From Solemya velum gill symbiont (GTDB lineage: Bacteria > Pseudomonadota > Gammaproteobacteria > Chromatiales > Chromatiaceae), in assembly GCF_000787395.1 (NCBI RefSeq), contig NZ_JRAA01000002.1:558001-622000 (forward strand): a stretch of DNA of 64,000 nt. The letters run 5' to 3'. The position numbers and the translations under genes are program-made. The notes below the pieces were generated by a model. The model was not told where the DNA came from. It ran no database searches and saw nothing but the letters and a program-made list of their open reading frames with translations. Positions 1 to 9,229 of this stretch are shown here, piece by piece (the stretch's first letter is position 1; each line of letters opens with the position of its first letter).

Positions 1-882
1 TGGGTCCAGGTCCACATTCCGGTTGAAAAGGCAGCAGCTCAAGCAGTTGAGCTGCTGCTGGAAACAATCGGTGCCATCTCCATCACACTCACGGATGCCG
101 GTGACGAACCGCAACTCGAACCGGCTCCCGGTGAAGAGCGCATCTGGAGTGAGACAGTCGTAACAGCACTGTTTGAAAGCGAAACTGACTGGCAACAGTT
201 ACGTAGCGCACTCGAAACTGCTCTCGATCAACTCAACATCAATGCGACACCAGTAATCGAGGTTCTCGAAGAGCAGGAGTGGGAACGCGCCTGGCTTGAT
301 GACTTCAAACCAATGCGATTTGGCGAACGCCTGTGGGTAGTCCCACGCGGGCTGCAGCTTCCGGATGAAGCAACTGATCCCGTCGTAATGACACTTGATC
401 CGGGTCTCGCATTCGGTACAGGCACGCACCCGACGACTGCCCTGTGTCTCGAATGGCTAGACCAGGCGGATCTACCAGGCAAGGATGTTATCGATTTCGG
501 CTGCGGTTCGGGAATACTGGCAATCGCCGCATTGCTGCTCGGGGCACGCCAGGCAACTGGTATCGATCACGACCCCCAGGCGCTGATTGCGAGTGAACAG
601 AATGCAGAAGAGAACGGTGTGCTTGACCGCCTTGTGCTGCAAAACAGCGATACCCCTCCCCAAAAGTCAGCCGATATCGTCATGGCAAATATACTTGCCA
701 GCGTCCTGATTGACCTCTCCACACAATTGGCATCACTACCTCGTCAGGGTGGCCGTATTGCACTCTCCGGCATACTTGCCGACCAGGCAGAGGATGTACG
801 CGCTGCTTTTGATCCCTACTTTCGCCTGGAAGCGACACAAAATCTGGATGACTGGGTATTAATCACTGGCACAAAGCGTTGA
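1..882 (+). CDS. prmA: Ribosomal protein L11 methyltransferase, 5' end cut by the window
   Basis: PrmA is a cytoplasmic SAM-dependent enzyme that trimethylates ribosomal protein L11. The frame is open from base 1, and its first residues (WVQVHIPV) match the family N-terminus just after the initiator, so probably only two or three codons are missing. The N-terminal L11-binding domain is followed by the segment FGERLWV and by the diagnostic LDPGLAFGTGTHPTT. The SAM-binding loop DFGCGSGILAIAA comes next, and the catalytic-site motif appears as MANILA. Length and motif order are normal. The gene is followed by about 110 bp of AT-rich spacer and then a winged-helix gene on the same strand. Identification is firm; only the start codon is unseen. 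Confidence 0.96.
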   Translation, partial: WVQVHIPVEKAAAQAVELLLETIGAISITLTDAGDEPQLEPAPGEERIWSETVVTALFESETDWQQLRSALETALDQLNINATPVIEVLEEQEWERAWLDDFKPMRFGERLWVVPRGLQLPDEATDPVVMTLDPGLAFGTGTHPTTALCLEWLDQADLPGKDVIDFGCGSGILAIAALLLGARQATGIDHDPQALIASEQNAEENGVLDRLVLQNSDTPPQKSADIVMANILASVLIDLSTQLASLPRQGGRIALSGILADQAEDVRAAFDPYFRLEATQNLDDWVLITGTKR

Positions 883-994
883 TTAATAAACTATTTCTTA
901 ATTAACCCCACTTGCAAAGCATGTGCGCACTGCCCCACACCCCTCTTTTATCAAAATTGCGAATTATCAATAAAAAATAGACTATATTTAAGGT

Positions 995-1339
995 ATGGAC
1001 AGAAAGCAGTCATATCTGAAATTTCTTCAGTTGGCACAAGCGGTTAAAGAGACATCAGATTTTCCCGCTCTTGATGCTGTCGAAGAGCGTGTCCTGAACA
1101 TCTTTGCTATCGCATGGCACAAAGGACGCGAAATCACCGTACTCGAGGCAATGAAGATGCTACCAGGCATCTCGGAGAGCACGGTTTTCCGTCGCATCAA
1201 GTCACTGCGCCAGAAAGAGATGATATCGCTTAATATGGACGAAAAAGATCGTCGTACACGTTTTATTCGTCCGACTGAGCGTGCTAATGACTACTTCGGC
1301 AGGCTTGGCAATTGCATGAAAAAAGCACAACAGGCCTGA
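995..1339 (+). CDS. Small winged-helix DNA-binding protein, MarR-like
   Basis: A 114-residue protein of unknown target. Residues about 25-100 read as a winged helix-turn-helix: an initial helix around EERVLNIFAIAW, a recognition helix in ISESTVFRRIKSLRQKEMI, and a charged wing (DEKDRRTRFIRPT) followed by a C-terminal helix. This resembles single-domain MarR-type proteins that sense the differentiation of growth or stress state, but no ligand pocket can be named. An AAGG ribosome-binding site lies just before the ATG. It stands alone between prmA and the mechanosensitive channel gene. Nothing in the sequence shows what it regulates. Confidence 0.7.
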   Translation: MDRKQSYLKFLQLAQAVKETSDFPALDAVEERVLNIFAIAWHKGREITVLEAMKMLPGISESTVFRRIKSLRQKEMISLNMDEKDRRTRFIRPTERANDYFGRLGNCMKKAQQA

Positions 1340-1452
1340 GTCTGTAATCCACGGCAAGATTTCCCTCTACCCACATTACACAATTGACCTGAGCGCCCTT
1401 GTGGCAGTATCTTGTTATTCCCTGAGAATTCCAGAGAAAGAGGTAACTATCC

Positions 1453-2292
1453 GTGGAAAAAATACTACAGTGGCTCGGCCAGATTGACCCCACCCTGATC
1501 ACCAACACAATCATGGAGTATGGCATCTCCATCCTGTCTGCTCTCGCCATCTACATTATCGGTAAGTGGCTGGTAACACGGATATCCACGCTGATAAAGA
1601 AAACCATGACAAGCCGCGGAGTCGAACAAACTCTGGTCAAATTTCTTGGCAATATCGTGCACTGGCTACTGCTCGCCTTTGTCATCATTGCTGCCCTGAC
1701 GCAGCTCGGCGTTGAAACCACTTCGATTGCAGCCATCTTCGCAGCCGCTGGCCTGGCCATTGGTCTTGCACTCAAGGATTCACTATCAAATTTCGCTTCG
1801 GGTGTGATGATCATCATGTTCCGCACTTTCAAGGTTGGTGACTTTGTTGAAATTGCGGGCACATCGGGAACTGTCGAGGAAGTGAGTATCTTTACGACCC
1901 ACCTCAAGACGCCCGACAACAAGCTTGTCATTGTGCCCAACTCATCCATCACCAGCGGCACCATTACCAATTTCTCAGCAAAGCCAACGCGTCGTGTCGA
2001 CATGGTGTTTGGCATCGGTTACCAGGATGACATCAGGAAGGCCAAGAGCCTGCTCGAGGAGATCCTCGCCAGTGATGAGCGCATACTGAAAGATCCCGCA
2101 CCTGTAGTTGCCGTTTCGGAACTGGCCGACAGTAGCGTCAACTTTATTGTCCGTCCATGGACGAAAAAAGAAGACTACTGGGGTGTCTACTGGGATCTGC
2201 AAGAGAACGTCAAACTGAAATTTGATGAAGCCGGTATCAGCATCCCCTTCCCGCAGCAGGAAGTCCATATGCACACGCTTAATGCCGCTTGA
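1453..2292 (+). CDS. mscS: Small-conductance mechanosensitive channel, MscS family
   Basis: An inner-membrane channel that opens under membrane tension to release solutes on osmotic downshock. The 279 residues are close to the length of E. coli MscS. An amphipathic N-terminus and three membrane segments are visible, ending in the glycine/alanine-rich pore helix TM3 (AAIFAAAGLAIGLALKDSL). The beta domain with VGDFVEIAGTSGTVEEV and the C-terminal alpha/beta vestibule domain follow. The start is GTG at 1453, preceded by a purine-rich AGAGAAAGAGG stretch. The gene is monocistronic or weakly linked to the small membrane gene 62 bp downstream. The family assignment is secure; the exact paralogue name is inferred. 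Confidence 0.92.
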   Translation: MEKILQWLGQIDPTLITNTIMEYGISILSALAIYIIGKWLVTRISTLIKKTMTSRGVEQTLVKFLGNIVHWLLLAFVIIAALTQLGVETTSIAAIFAAAGLAIGLALKDSLSNFASGVMIIMFRTFKVGDFVEIAGTSGTVEEVSIFTTHLKTPDNKLVIVPNSSITSGTITNFSAKPTRRVDMVFGIGYQDDIRKAKSLLEEILASDERILKDPAPVVAVSELADSSVNFIVRPWTKKEDYWGVYWDLQENVKLKFDEAGISIPFPQQEVHMHTLNAA

Positions 2293-2354
2293 AGAGATAA
2301 GAAGTTCGAGCCTGGTTTTCATACCGAAGACCAGGCCGGTAACTTGTGTGATTC

Positions 2355-2639
2355 ATGAACGACATTATCACCTGGATTATCATCGCTGCTTTCTATGCGC
2401 CCCTGCACTACCTGCTGCCTGTACTCTTTCTGTTCATCACTGGAGAAGAGGCCGAGAGTGTCCGCAAACAGCTGATACATGCAGCCATTCTCGATTCAAC
2501 ACTCTCTATGGTGATTGCGTTTGCTGTCGTCATCCTTCTGTTTAACAAGGAAATGATCAGCATCGCCATGCTGATCCTGCTGCTGTCAATGTTCTACCCC
2601 TTCGTCAGAATCATCAGGCAACGCAAGAAACTCCATTAA
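2355..2639 (+). CDS. Small inner-membrane protein of unknown function
   Basis: A 94-residue hydrophobic protein. Three membrane segments are visible: about residues 3-30 (IIAAFYAPLHYLLPVLFLFI), 45-65 (LSMVIAFAVVILLF) and 68-85. The first two are separated by a polar loop, TGEEAESVRKQL. The C-terminus is basic (RIIRQRKKLH), suggesting a cytoplasmic tail. I do not recognise a family. It lies 62 bp after the mscS-like gene on the same strand, so a shared transcript is possible. No clear Shine-Dalgarno sequence precedes the ATG. Confidence 0.6.
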   Translation: MNDIITWIIIAAFYAPLHYLLPVLFLFITGEEAESVRKQLIHAAILDSTLSMVIAFAVVILLFNKEMISIAMLILLLSMFYPFVRIIRQRKKLH

Positions 2640-2747
2640 ACATACTCCCTCTTGCAGTGGCTTAACACAAATGCAAGACAACCCAAGTATAATAAGGTAC
2701 TCCACGCTGATAGCGTATTTAATTTCCCCACCCCGGAACAGAGAAAG

Positions 2748-3332
2748 ATGAGCAGTCAAATCTTTAAGGACAATACCTTTCCCCGCCACATCTCGGACGT
2801 CATGAACCTGATGCACATGATGGTATTCCAGGGCACAGATGGTGAAGAGAAGTGGGAGACATACCTGACTCCGAAGCAGAAAGAGTATGTCGCACTGGGA
2901 CTGGCTCTCTATTACCAGTGTGACCACTGTATCGATCACCACCTTGCTGCCCTGTGTAAAATCGATAAGGTCAGCAAGGACACCATCTGCCAACACATCA
3001 ACTCGATGATTCTTTTCCTGAGGATCGACACCCGGGTTATCGGTAGTTCGGAGAAGAACTACTGGATCAAGGCATGGCAGCGTTTCGCCAAACTGATCTC
3101 CTTCCAGAGTAATGATCCGGATCTCCCCTACCTGATTGCGTTGGCCATCGGTATTGCACGAGATGACGAATTCCTCATAGACTTTTGCGGCACCCAGGTC
3201 GTCAACAGTTGTGAATCGAGGGAAATCAACCCGCGTGCAATGGTGGGCGAACTTGAGGCGGTGGTCATTTTCATGAAAGCAGCTGCATCCAAGAACCGCA
3301 TCGTCGACAAGGTCGAGAAGCTGTTTGCCTGA
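2748..3332 (+). CDS. Carboxymuconolactone decarboxylase/AhpD-like protein
   Basis: A 194-residue all-helical protein with the AhpD-type redox signature. In the segment YYQCDHCIDHH, Cys58 and Cys61 form a CxxC pair followed by His64. AhpD-family proteins use this pair and a nearby histidine for peroxide reduction or thiol exchange; the substrate here is unknown. I chose the ATG at 2748 because the conserved part begins right after it and the upstream extension (open from 2652) lacks similarity to the family. The C-terminal half (about 100-194) is longer than in minimal AhpD proteins and is not recognised. It precedes the feo operon but is separated from it by that operon's own promoter. Confidence 0.75.
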   Translation: MSSQIFKDNTFPRHISDVMNLMHMMVFQGTDGEEKWETYLTPKQKEYVALGLALYYQCDHCIDHHLAALCKIDKVSKDTICQHINSMILFLRIDTRVIGSSEKNYWIKAWQRFAKLISFQSNDPDLPYLIALAIGIARDDEFLIDFCGTQVVNSCESREINPRAMVGELEAVVIFMKAAASKNRIVDKVEKLFA

Positions 3333-3386
3333 CCGAATTTCACTTCTCATCGTCACCCGTGCTCTGCCAGGAAGAGCACAAATTGG

Positions 3387-3431
3387 TTGACAAAGCATTA
3401 GAAGATACTAAAATAGGAATCATTCCTATTT
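3387..3431 (+). promoter_or_regulatory. feoABC promoter with overlapping Fur-type operator
   Basis: A near-consensus sigma-70 promoter is present: TTGACA at 3387-3392, a 16-bp spacer and TAAAAT at 3409-3414. A 21-bp palindrome at 3411-3431, with perfect 10-bp arms AAATAGGAAT and ATTCCTATTT around a central C, covers the -10 element and the expected start site. Its core shares the AAT-C-ATT centre of the classic Fur box and sits directly before feoA. Repression by Fe-loaded Fur (the fur gene is at 23.4 kb) is therefore the natural reading, although the arms differ from consensus at several positions. Confidence 0.8.
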
Positions 3432-3449
3432 ACTGCGTGATAACACCTG

Positions 3450-3680
3450 ATGACGTCACAACCGCTCAACAGTATTCCGGTCGGCCACAAGGTCAGGCTG
3501 AATGCTATTCAGGGTGGTCGCCAGCTTACCCGGCGCCTGTTGGCGCTCGGCATCAGCCTGGGCAGTGAATTCGAAGTCATCAACCATCGCGACCACGGCG
3601 TTGTCGTTGCCCGTGAACAGAATCGCGTGGCACTTGGAAGCGGTATAGCCAGCAAGCTCTCTGTTGAGCTCCTCGACTAA
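3450..3680 (+). CDS. feoA: Ferrous iron transport protein A
   Basis: FeoA is a small SH3-like cytoplasmic protein needed for ferrous iron uptake by FeoB. The 76 residues show the family pattern: a short N-terminal strand with IPVGHKVRL, the basic loop GGRQLTRRLLALGI and a second half GSEFEVINHRDHGVVV. The stop codon overlaps the feoB start by one base (TAATG), indicating translational coupling. No good ribosome-binding site is visible before the ATG at 3450. The promoter and palindromic operator just upstream imply iron control. Confidence 0.93.
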   Translation: MTSQPLNSIPVGHKVRLNAIQGGRQLTRRLLALGISLGSEFEVINHRDHGVVVAREQNRVALGSGIASKLSVELLD

Positions 3681-6022
3681 TGCCTTGCCACGACACCGGC
3701 AAGGCGTCAGAGAGTATTAAAGGCAATCTGCGCATCGCAATCGCGGGTAATCCCAATTGCGGCAAGTCAGCCCTGTTCAACAGCTTTACCGGGATTCGCC
3801 AGAAAACCGGCAACTGGCCGGGTGTCACCGTTGATCGCAAAGAGGGACACTTCCAGATAGATGACCGCCAGGTCACCGCTATCGATCTGCCAGGTATCTA
3901 CTCACTCGATGCCAACTCACTGGATGAACAGGTAACGCGCGACTACCTGTTGTCACGGGATGCCGATCTCATCGTTAATGTCATCGATGCCTCAAACCTG
4001 GAACGCAATCTCTATATGACTGTGCAGTTGCTGGAGATGGGTGTTCCGCTAATCGTCTCTCTCAACATGATGGATATTGCGCGCAAACGCGGTATCGATA
4101 TCGACATCACCATGCTGAGTCGGGAACTCGGTTGCCCTGTGGTTCCGATCGTCGCCACCAGTGGTGAAGGGATCAGTGAACTCAAGGCGCGCATGCTGGA
4201 TGTTGTGGACAACAAGGTAACAGGCGGTTACTCACTTGCCTTTGATGAAACCATTGAGTCCGCTGCCAGCGAACTCTCCGGGATGATCGAACACGAACAC
4301 GCAGCTAACAGGCGCTGGCTGGCAATCAAGCTACTTGAAAATGACGCCCATGCAACCGCCAGTGTCAGCGATGCGACCCGAGAGCAAGCGACTCACCTGC
4401 AACAGCAAATCCTGGTGCGTAACGACGAGGATGCAGATGTCCTGATTGCTGACAGTCGCTTTGGACATGCGCATACCCTCGCTCGCAGTGTCCTCAAACA
4501 TCGCTCACGCATCACGCGCACCATGAGTGACCGTATCGATCAGTTCGTACTCGGAAAGTGGAGCGGCATTCCACTGTTCCTGGTCATCATGTACCTGATG
4601 TTTCTCTTCACCATCAATTTTGGTGGTGCTTTTATCGACTTTTTTGACGGCATTGCAGGTGCAATCTTTGTTGACGGACTTGGCGAACTGCTGACATCAC
4701 TCGGTAGCCCTGCATGGCTGCGCGTCGCGCTGGCTGACGGAATCGGTGGTGGCATCCAGATTGTTTCAACATTTATTCCGATCATCGCCTCGCTCTACCT
4801 GTTCCTGTCACTACTTGAAGATTCCGGTTACATGTCACGTGCCGCTTTTGTCATGGATCGCGCCATGCGTGCAATCGGATTACCCGGCAAGGCATTTGTA
4901 CCCCTGATTGTCGGTTTTGGATGCAACGTGCCTGCGATCATGGCAACCCGTACACTTGAACACGAACGTGAACGCAAGTTGACCATTCTCATGAATCCTT
5001 TCATGTCTTGCGGTGCACGCCTGCCTGTCTATGCACTCTTTGCGGCGGCATTCTTTCCACATTCAGGTCAGGATATCGTTTTCCTACTCTATATTGCCGG
5101 AATCGCGGTTGCGATTCTTACCGGCTTGTTGATGAAAAAGACCCTGCTGCCAGGTGAAAGCAGCGGCTTTATGATGGAGTTACCCTCCTATCACATGCCG
5201 TCAATGAAAGGTGTTCTGCTGCGTGCATGGGATCGTGTGAGCCTGTTTATCAGGGAAGCAGGCCAGGTCATCATCGTCATGGTGTTGGCGCTGAACCTGC
5301 TCAACTCGATCGGTACTGACGGCAGCTTCGGTAACGAAAACAGTGAAGAGTCTGTGCTCAGTGAAGCGAGCAAGCAAATCACACCCCTGTTTGCACCAAT
5401 GGGCATCCAGGATGACAACTGGCCTGCCATTGTCGGCATCCTCTCAGGTGTCCTTGCCAAGGAAGTCGTCGTCGGCACACTCGACACGCTCTACACGCAA
5501 ATTGGCCAAAAGGGCATGCCTGAAACCGAATTTGATTTTTGGCAATCAGTCAACGATGCAGCCGCAACTGTTCCGGACAATCTTGCCGGCCTTGCTGCTT
5601 CGGTAGCAGATCCGCTGGGGCTCGATATTGGTAATCTCGATGATCACGGTGAGGCAGCTGCCAGCCAGGGTGTCAGGGAGAGTGTATTTGGTGCAATGAA
5701 TCAGCGTTTTGACGGGCAGGCCGGTGCATTCGCCTACCTGCTGTTTATTCTGCTCTACTTCCCATGCGTCGCAACTATCGGTGCTATCAAGCGTGAAGCC
5801 GGTCGTAAATGGGCAGCCTTTGTCGCATTCTGGACAACCTCTGTCGCTTACCTGACTGCCAGCAGTTACTATCAACTGGCTACTTATGCAGACCACCCCC
5901 AGCTCTCCATCATCACACTCTCTCTGATGTGGATGCTGTTTTTACTGCTGATCATCGGGCTGCGTTACTGGGGCAGAAAAGTACCTGCGTCTGCTGCAGT
6001 TGTGGATGGTAGCAGCGGATGA
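3680..6022 (+). CDS. feoB: Ferrous iron transporter FeoB
   Basis: FeoB is the inner-membrane Fe(II) permease with an N-terminal G domain. The 780 residues are typical. The G1 loop GNPNCGKS is at residues 23-30, the G3 motif DLPG follows near residue 70 and the G4-like motif NMMD comes later. After a helical spacer the membrane domain begins near residue 285 with WSGIPLFLVIMYLMF. It contains the two Gate segments, the first with GFGCNVPAIMATR followed by the conserved cysteine in MNPFMSCGARLPVY. The C-terminal half ends in several hydrophobic helices. It overlaps feoA by one base and feoC by four (ATGA), so the three genes form one operon. Confidence 0.97.
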   Translation: MPCHDTGKASESIKGNLRIAIAGNPNCGKSALFNSFTGIRQKTGNWPGVTVDRKEGHFQIDDRQVTAIDLPGIYSLDANSLDEQVTRDYLLSRDADLIVNVIDASNLERNLYMTVQLLEMGVPLIVSLNMMDIARKRGIDIDITMLSRELGCPVVPIVATSGEGISELKARMLDVVDNKVTGGYSLAFDETIESAASELSGMIEHEHAANRRWLAIKLLENDAHATASVSDATREQATHLQQQILVRNDEDADVLIADSRFGHAHTLARSVLKHRSRITRTMSDRIDQFVLGKWSGIPLFLVIMYLMFLFTINFGGAFIDFFDGIAGAIFVDGLGELLTSLGSPAWLRVALADGIGGGIQIVSTFIPIIASLYLFLSLLEDSGYMSRAAFVMDRAMRAIGLPGKAFVPLIVGFGCNVPAIMATRTLEHERERKLTILMNPFMSCGARLPVYALFAAAFFPHSGQDIVFLLYIAGIAVAILTGLLMKKTLLPGESSGFMMELPSYHMPSMKGVLLRAWDRVSLFIREAGQVIIVMVLALNLLNSIGTDGSFGNENSEESVLSEASKQITPLFAPMGIQDDNWPAIVGILSGVLAKEVVVGTLDTLYTQIGQKGMPETEFDFWQSVNDAAATVPDNLAGLAASVADPLGLDIGNLDDHGEAAASQGVRESVFGAMNQRFDGQAGAFAYLLFILLYFPCVATIGAIKREAGRKWAAFVAFWTTSVAYLTASSYYQLATYADHPQLSIITLSLMWMLFLLLIIGLRYWGRKVPASAAVVDGSSG

Positions 6023-6252
6023 TCCTCTCCGAGGTACGTGAATATGTAAAAGAGCGTGGCCGTGTCACACTCGGGGATATCGCCTTGCATTTCGACAGCG
6101 ATCCCGAATCTGTGCGCCCTATGCTGGATCTCTGGATCAAAAAAGGAAAGATCAGAAAAGAGATGCTCACCAGCGCCTGCGGAAGCAGTTGCAACTCCTG
6201 CGATGCAGCGACAACCGAGATTTATACCTGGAATGGGCAGAAAGCTATTTGA
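6019..6252 (+). CDS. feoC: FeoC-like winged-helix protein with a cysteine cluster
   Basis: A 77-residue protein translationally coupled to feoB. The first 50 residues form a winged helix (ILSEVREYVKERGRVTLGDI, then a recognition-helix region around SDPESVRPMLDLW). The wing carries Cys54, Cys58 and Cys61 (segment CGSSCNSC), the position where FeoC proteins bind an oxygen-sensitive iron-sulfur cluster. FeoC is proposed to regulate FeoB stability or activity rather than act as a classic repressor. The gene ends 22 bp from the convergent ATPase gene with no obvious terminator between them. Confidence 0.85.
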   Translation: MILSEVREYVKERGRVTLGDIALHFDSDPESVRPMLDLWIKKGKIRKEMLTSACGSSCNSCDAATTEIYTWNGQKAI

Positions 6253-6273
6253 GCTCTACAGCGAAACCATCAA

Positions 6274-8910
6274 TTAGTTGTATATCCATCCCTGGCGTAC
6301 AGCATATTTTTCCATCTCGACAGCCACGAACACCACCAACGGTAACAACATACACAGAAGCAAATCATGCGCAGACAGCGGGCTAGTATGAAATATCTCA
6401 TTGAAAAATGGAACATAGATAATCATCATCTGTAGCGAGACCGTCAGCAAAATTGCACCTATCAGTGCAGGATTTGAAAAAAGCCCGATAGAAAACAGTG
6501 ATTCCTGCTCGGAACGAATCGCCAGCACATGCATAAGTTGTGAAAAAGTCAGCACGGTAAAGACGATTGTCTGCCAGTTGTCTGAACCACCATGAAAAGC
6601 CCAGGCTTGTGCACCCAGCGACAAGGCGGCAATAAACAACCCTACCCACACGACATGCTGCCACATACCATGAGAGAAGATCGTCTCCTCCGGCCTGCGT
6701 GGCGGCCTGCTCATAATGCCCTTTTCCCTGTGCTCGGCTGAGAGTGCGAGTCCGGGCAGACCATCCGTCACCAGGTTGATCCAGAGAATCTGCACTGGCA
6801 GAAGCGGCAACGGCAGACCGATGAATGGCGCAAGGAATAGTACCCAGACCTCACCGGCGTTACTCGTCATGGTGTACTTGATGAACTTGCGAATATTATC
6901 AAAGATACGGCGACCTTCACTGACAGCATGAACAATGGTGGCGAAGTTGTCATCCAACAGCACCATGTCACTCGCTTCACGAGCAACATCGGCACCCTTC
7001 TTACCCATGCCAATACCTATGGTTGCACGTTTCAACGCCGGTGCATCATTGACGCCATCACCGGTCATGGCGACAAACTCACCATGTTTCTGCAACGCCT
7101 TGACGATGGCTATTTTCTGCTCCGGAGATACTCTTGCATAGACGGATATCTCCTCAACCCTGTCAGCAAACTCCTCCTCTGACAGTGCAGCAATATCTGA
7201 TCCTTTCATCACTTCGATATCACTGGCGATGTCGAGGCGGCGTGCAATTGCACTGGCAGTTGCCGGATGATCACCTGTGATCATTACCGGATTGATACCT
7301 GCTGTTTTACACGCGCTGATAGCCGCAGGCACTTCCGTACGCGGTGGATCAATCAGACCAACAAGACCCAAGAGAACAAGCTCGGTCTCGATACACTCTT
7401 GCGTAATACAATCCGGCAGATGAGGAAACCTGCGCATCGCCAGTGCCAGCACCCTGTATCCCTCGGTTGCCATCTCCTCGGCCTGTTGCAGAATCTCCTG
7501 CTGATCAATCGCCTCGTCACCAGTAGAGTGAAGTTGTTTCGTACAGCATGGAATGACTGCTTCAGGTGCACCCTTTGTGAAGGCCACCACTTCATCGCCG
7601 ATAGTGTGCAGGGTGGTCATCGCTCGACGGCTGGTATCGAATGCCAGTTCGGCGATACGTGGGAAATCCGTCTCTATATCATGCTTCCTGATGCCACCAT
7701 CAAGAGCACCAAGGTAAAGAGCGACTTCTGTTGGATCACCAAGCGGCTCGTCGTGTTCATCAAGAGTCACGTCGGTGCTGAGCGCGAGCAACCTTCCAAG
7801 CCATTGCCACGGCTCAGAGCCGATATCGATCTCGCTGAGACTGTTAATACTTGTCCCGTCTGCATCGATACGCTCAACACGCATACGATTGCTGGTGAGT
7901 GTGCCTGTCTTGTCTGAGCAGATGTAGGTAACAGAACCGAGCGACTCTACTGTCGGCAAACGACGCATCAGGGCGTTGTGTTTACCCATCTTCTGGGCAC
8001 CCATGGCCAGTGAAATGGTGACTGCCGCAGGCAGAGCTTCGGGTATCGCGGCAACAGCAAGACTGATTGCCGTGAGCAGCATCAGCATCACTTCCTCACC
8101 GCGCGCAAGTCCGGCAAAAAAAACCACTGCTGCGATAATTAGGATAGCAACGGCGAGTTTACCGCCAAATCGTTCGAGCCGATGCTGCAGCGGGGTCAGC
8201 ACTGTACCCGAGGTTTTCAGCAGATCAGCTATCTTGCCAAGTTCCGTCTGGTGACCTGTCGCGACGACTACTCCCAGTGCTCTTCCGCGTGTCACATTGG
8301 TGCCTTTGAAAGCCATATTACTGCGGTCACCGACAGGCAGCTCTGCATCATCCAACTGCTCTTCCTGCTTTGTAACCGTGAAAGATTCTCCGGTCAGCGC
8401 GGCCTCATCAAGTTCACAATCTGCCACCTCGAAAAGGCGCAGATCGGCAGTCACGACATTACCAGCCTCTATGGAAACGACGTCTCCCGGAACAAGTTGT
8501 GTGGAGGGGATTGACTGCAGATGACCACCCCGGCGTATACGCGCTTCCGGCTCAGTCATTCGTTTTAGGGCATCCACTGCTCTTTCGGCGCGATACTCCT
8601 GAATCAAACCTATGGTTGCATTGAGTATGACAATGATGAGAATAACAACAGTGTCACTGATTTCACCAATGGCACCAGCAATCACTGCGGCAGCCAGCAG
8701 GATCAGGATCATCGCATCCTTGAACTGAGCAATAAACTTCTCTGCAAGGGTGGTGCGGCGTTTCTCGCGAAGCTCATTGGCGCCGTAAATCGCCGACCGT
8801 TGGGCTACCTGCTGATCAGAAAGACCGTCACGCAGGTCCACCTCGAGGAGTGATGCAACTTGCTCGGCTGATAATGTATGAAATAACGCGTTCTGTGGAG
8901 TCGTGTCCAT
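6274..8910 (-). CDS. P2-type cation-transporting ATPase (Ca2+-ATPase-like)
   Basis: An 878-residue membrane pump of the P2 class, which includes SERCA-like bacterial Ca2+ ATPases. An N-terminal cation ATPase domain is followed by the actuator loop TGES (residues 173-176), the M4 ion-site motif AIPEALP (about 288-294) and the phosphorylation site DKTGTLT with Asp333. Further on are the nucleotide-domain motif FTKGAPE, the hinge motif TGDGVNDAPAL and six C-terminal membrane segments including the M6-like NLVTDGLPGLAL. The PEALP form of M4 fits Ca2+ or Mn2+ pumps better than heavy-metal P1B pumps, which would have CPC. The specific ion is inferred, not shown. The gene is transcribed alone, convergent to feoABC. 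Confidence 0.93.
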   Translation of the reverse strand: MDTTPQNALFHTLSAEQVASLLEVDLRDGLSDQQVAQRSAIYGANELREKRRTTLAEKFIAQFKDAMILILLAAAVIAGAIGEISDTVVILIIVILNATIGLIQEYRAERAVDALKRMTEPEARIRRGGHLQSIPSTQLVPGDVVSIEAGNVVTADLRLFEVADCELDEAALTGESFTVTKQEEQLDDAELPVGDRSNMAFKGTNVTRGRALGVVVATGHQTELGKIADLLKTSGTVLTPLQHRLERFGGKLAVAILIIAAVVFFAGLARGEEVMLMLLTAISLAVAAIPEALPAAVTISLAMGAQKMGKHNALMRRLPTVESLGSVTYICSDKTGTLTSNRMRVERIDADGTSINSLSEIDIGSEPWQWLGRLLALSTDVTLDEHDEPLGDPTEVALYLGALDGGIRKHDIETDFPRIAELAFDTSRRAMTTLHTIGDEVVAFTKGAPEAVIPCCTKQLHSTGDEAIDQQEILQQAEEMATEGYRVLALAMRRFPHLPDCITQECIETELVLLGLVGLIDPPRTEVPAAISACKTAGINPVMITGDHPATASAIARRLDIASDIEVMKGSDIAALSEEEFADRVEEISVYARVSPEQKIAIVKALQKHGEFVAMTGDGVNDAPALKRATIGIGMGKKGADVAREASDMVLLDDNFATIVHAVSEGRRIFDNIRKFIKYTMTSNAGEVWVLFLAPFIGLPLPLLPVQILWINLVTDGLPGLALSAEHREKGIMSRPPRRPEETIFSHGMWQHVVWVGLFIAALSLGAQAWAFHGGSDNWQTIVFTVLTFSQLMHVLAIRSEQESLFSIGLFSNPALIGAILLTVSLQMMIIYVPFFNEIFHTSPLSAHDLLLCMLLPLVVFVAVEMEKYAVRQGWIYN

Positions 8911-8992
8911 TCAGGCTGCAGCCATGTGCTAACAGAGACTCCATCTTAACTTAAATACCAGCTCTCCTATAATCCTGCTAATAGGGACTGGA

Positions 8993-9205
8993 TCAGCGGA
9001 TAAGATCTGAATAGGAAAATATCAGAACCGAGCTTAATGGATCTTCCATATTGACTATCACGGTGACGGGGGTGTTACTCTCCCTCACACTGTGGAGTCG
9101 ATTCTTATGTCTGAGCAGATGATGCTCAAGATCTCCACCCGGAATAAGCAGTTGGTCATTGGTGTAGCTGTTTCCATTAAACTGATAGCTATAGGTAACA
9201 GCCAT
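8993..9205 (-). pseudogene. Short DUF3592-like remnant
   Basis: The 70-codon minus-strand frame encodes VTYSYQFNGNSYTND near its start and PVTVIVNMEDPLSSVLI near its end. This resembles the beta-strand pattern of DUF3592 proteins (an extracytoplasmic YxYxxxGxxY strand and a V-x-V/I-x-x-N-P/E-x-D-P strand), but the flanking membrane helices of that family are missing. It lies in the 319-bp gap between the ATPase gene and norD. It is most simply a decayed fragment; a real small protein is possible. The rest of the gap (8911-8992 and 9206-9229) shows nothing I can name beyond the ATPase upstream region. Confidence 0.35.
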
Positions 9206-9229
9206 GGCAATATTGGCAACCTTACTTGA

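Noticed and set aside
878-906. Terminator after prmA
   Set aside because: GTTGATTAA / TTAATTAAC can pair, but the stem is AT-only and lacks a T-run.
2586-3398. 270-codon minus-strand frame opposite the AhpD-like gene
   Set aside because: The plus strand encodes a protein with a recognisable CxxC-x2-H site and normal composition, while the antisense frame resembles nothing.
7267-7917. 217-codon frame on the plus strand inside the P-type ATPase gene
   Set aside because: It is antisense to well-conserved ATPase motifs and its translation has no domain-like pattern; a shadow of the real gene.
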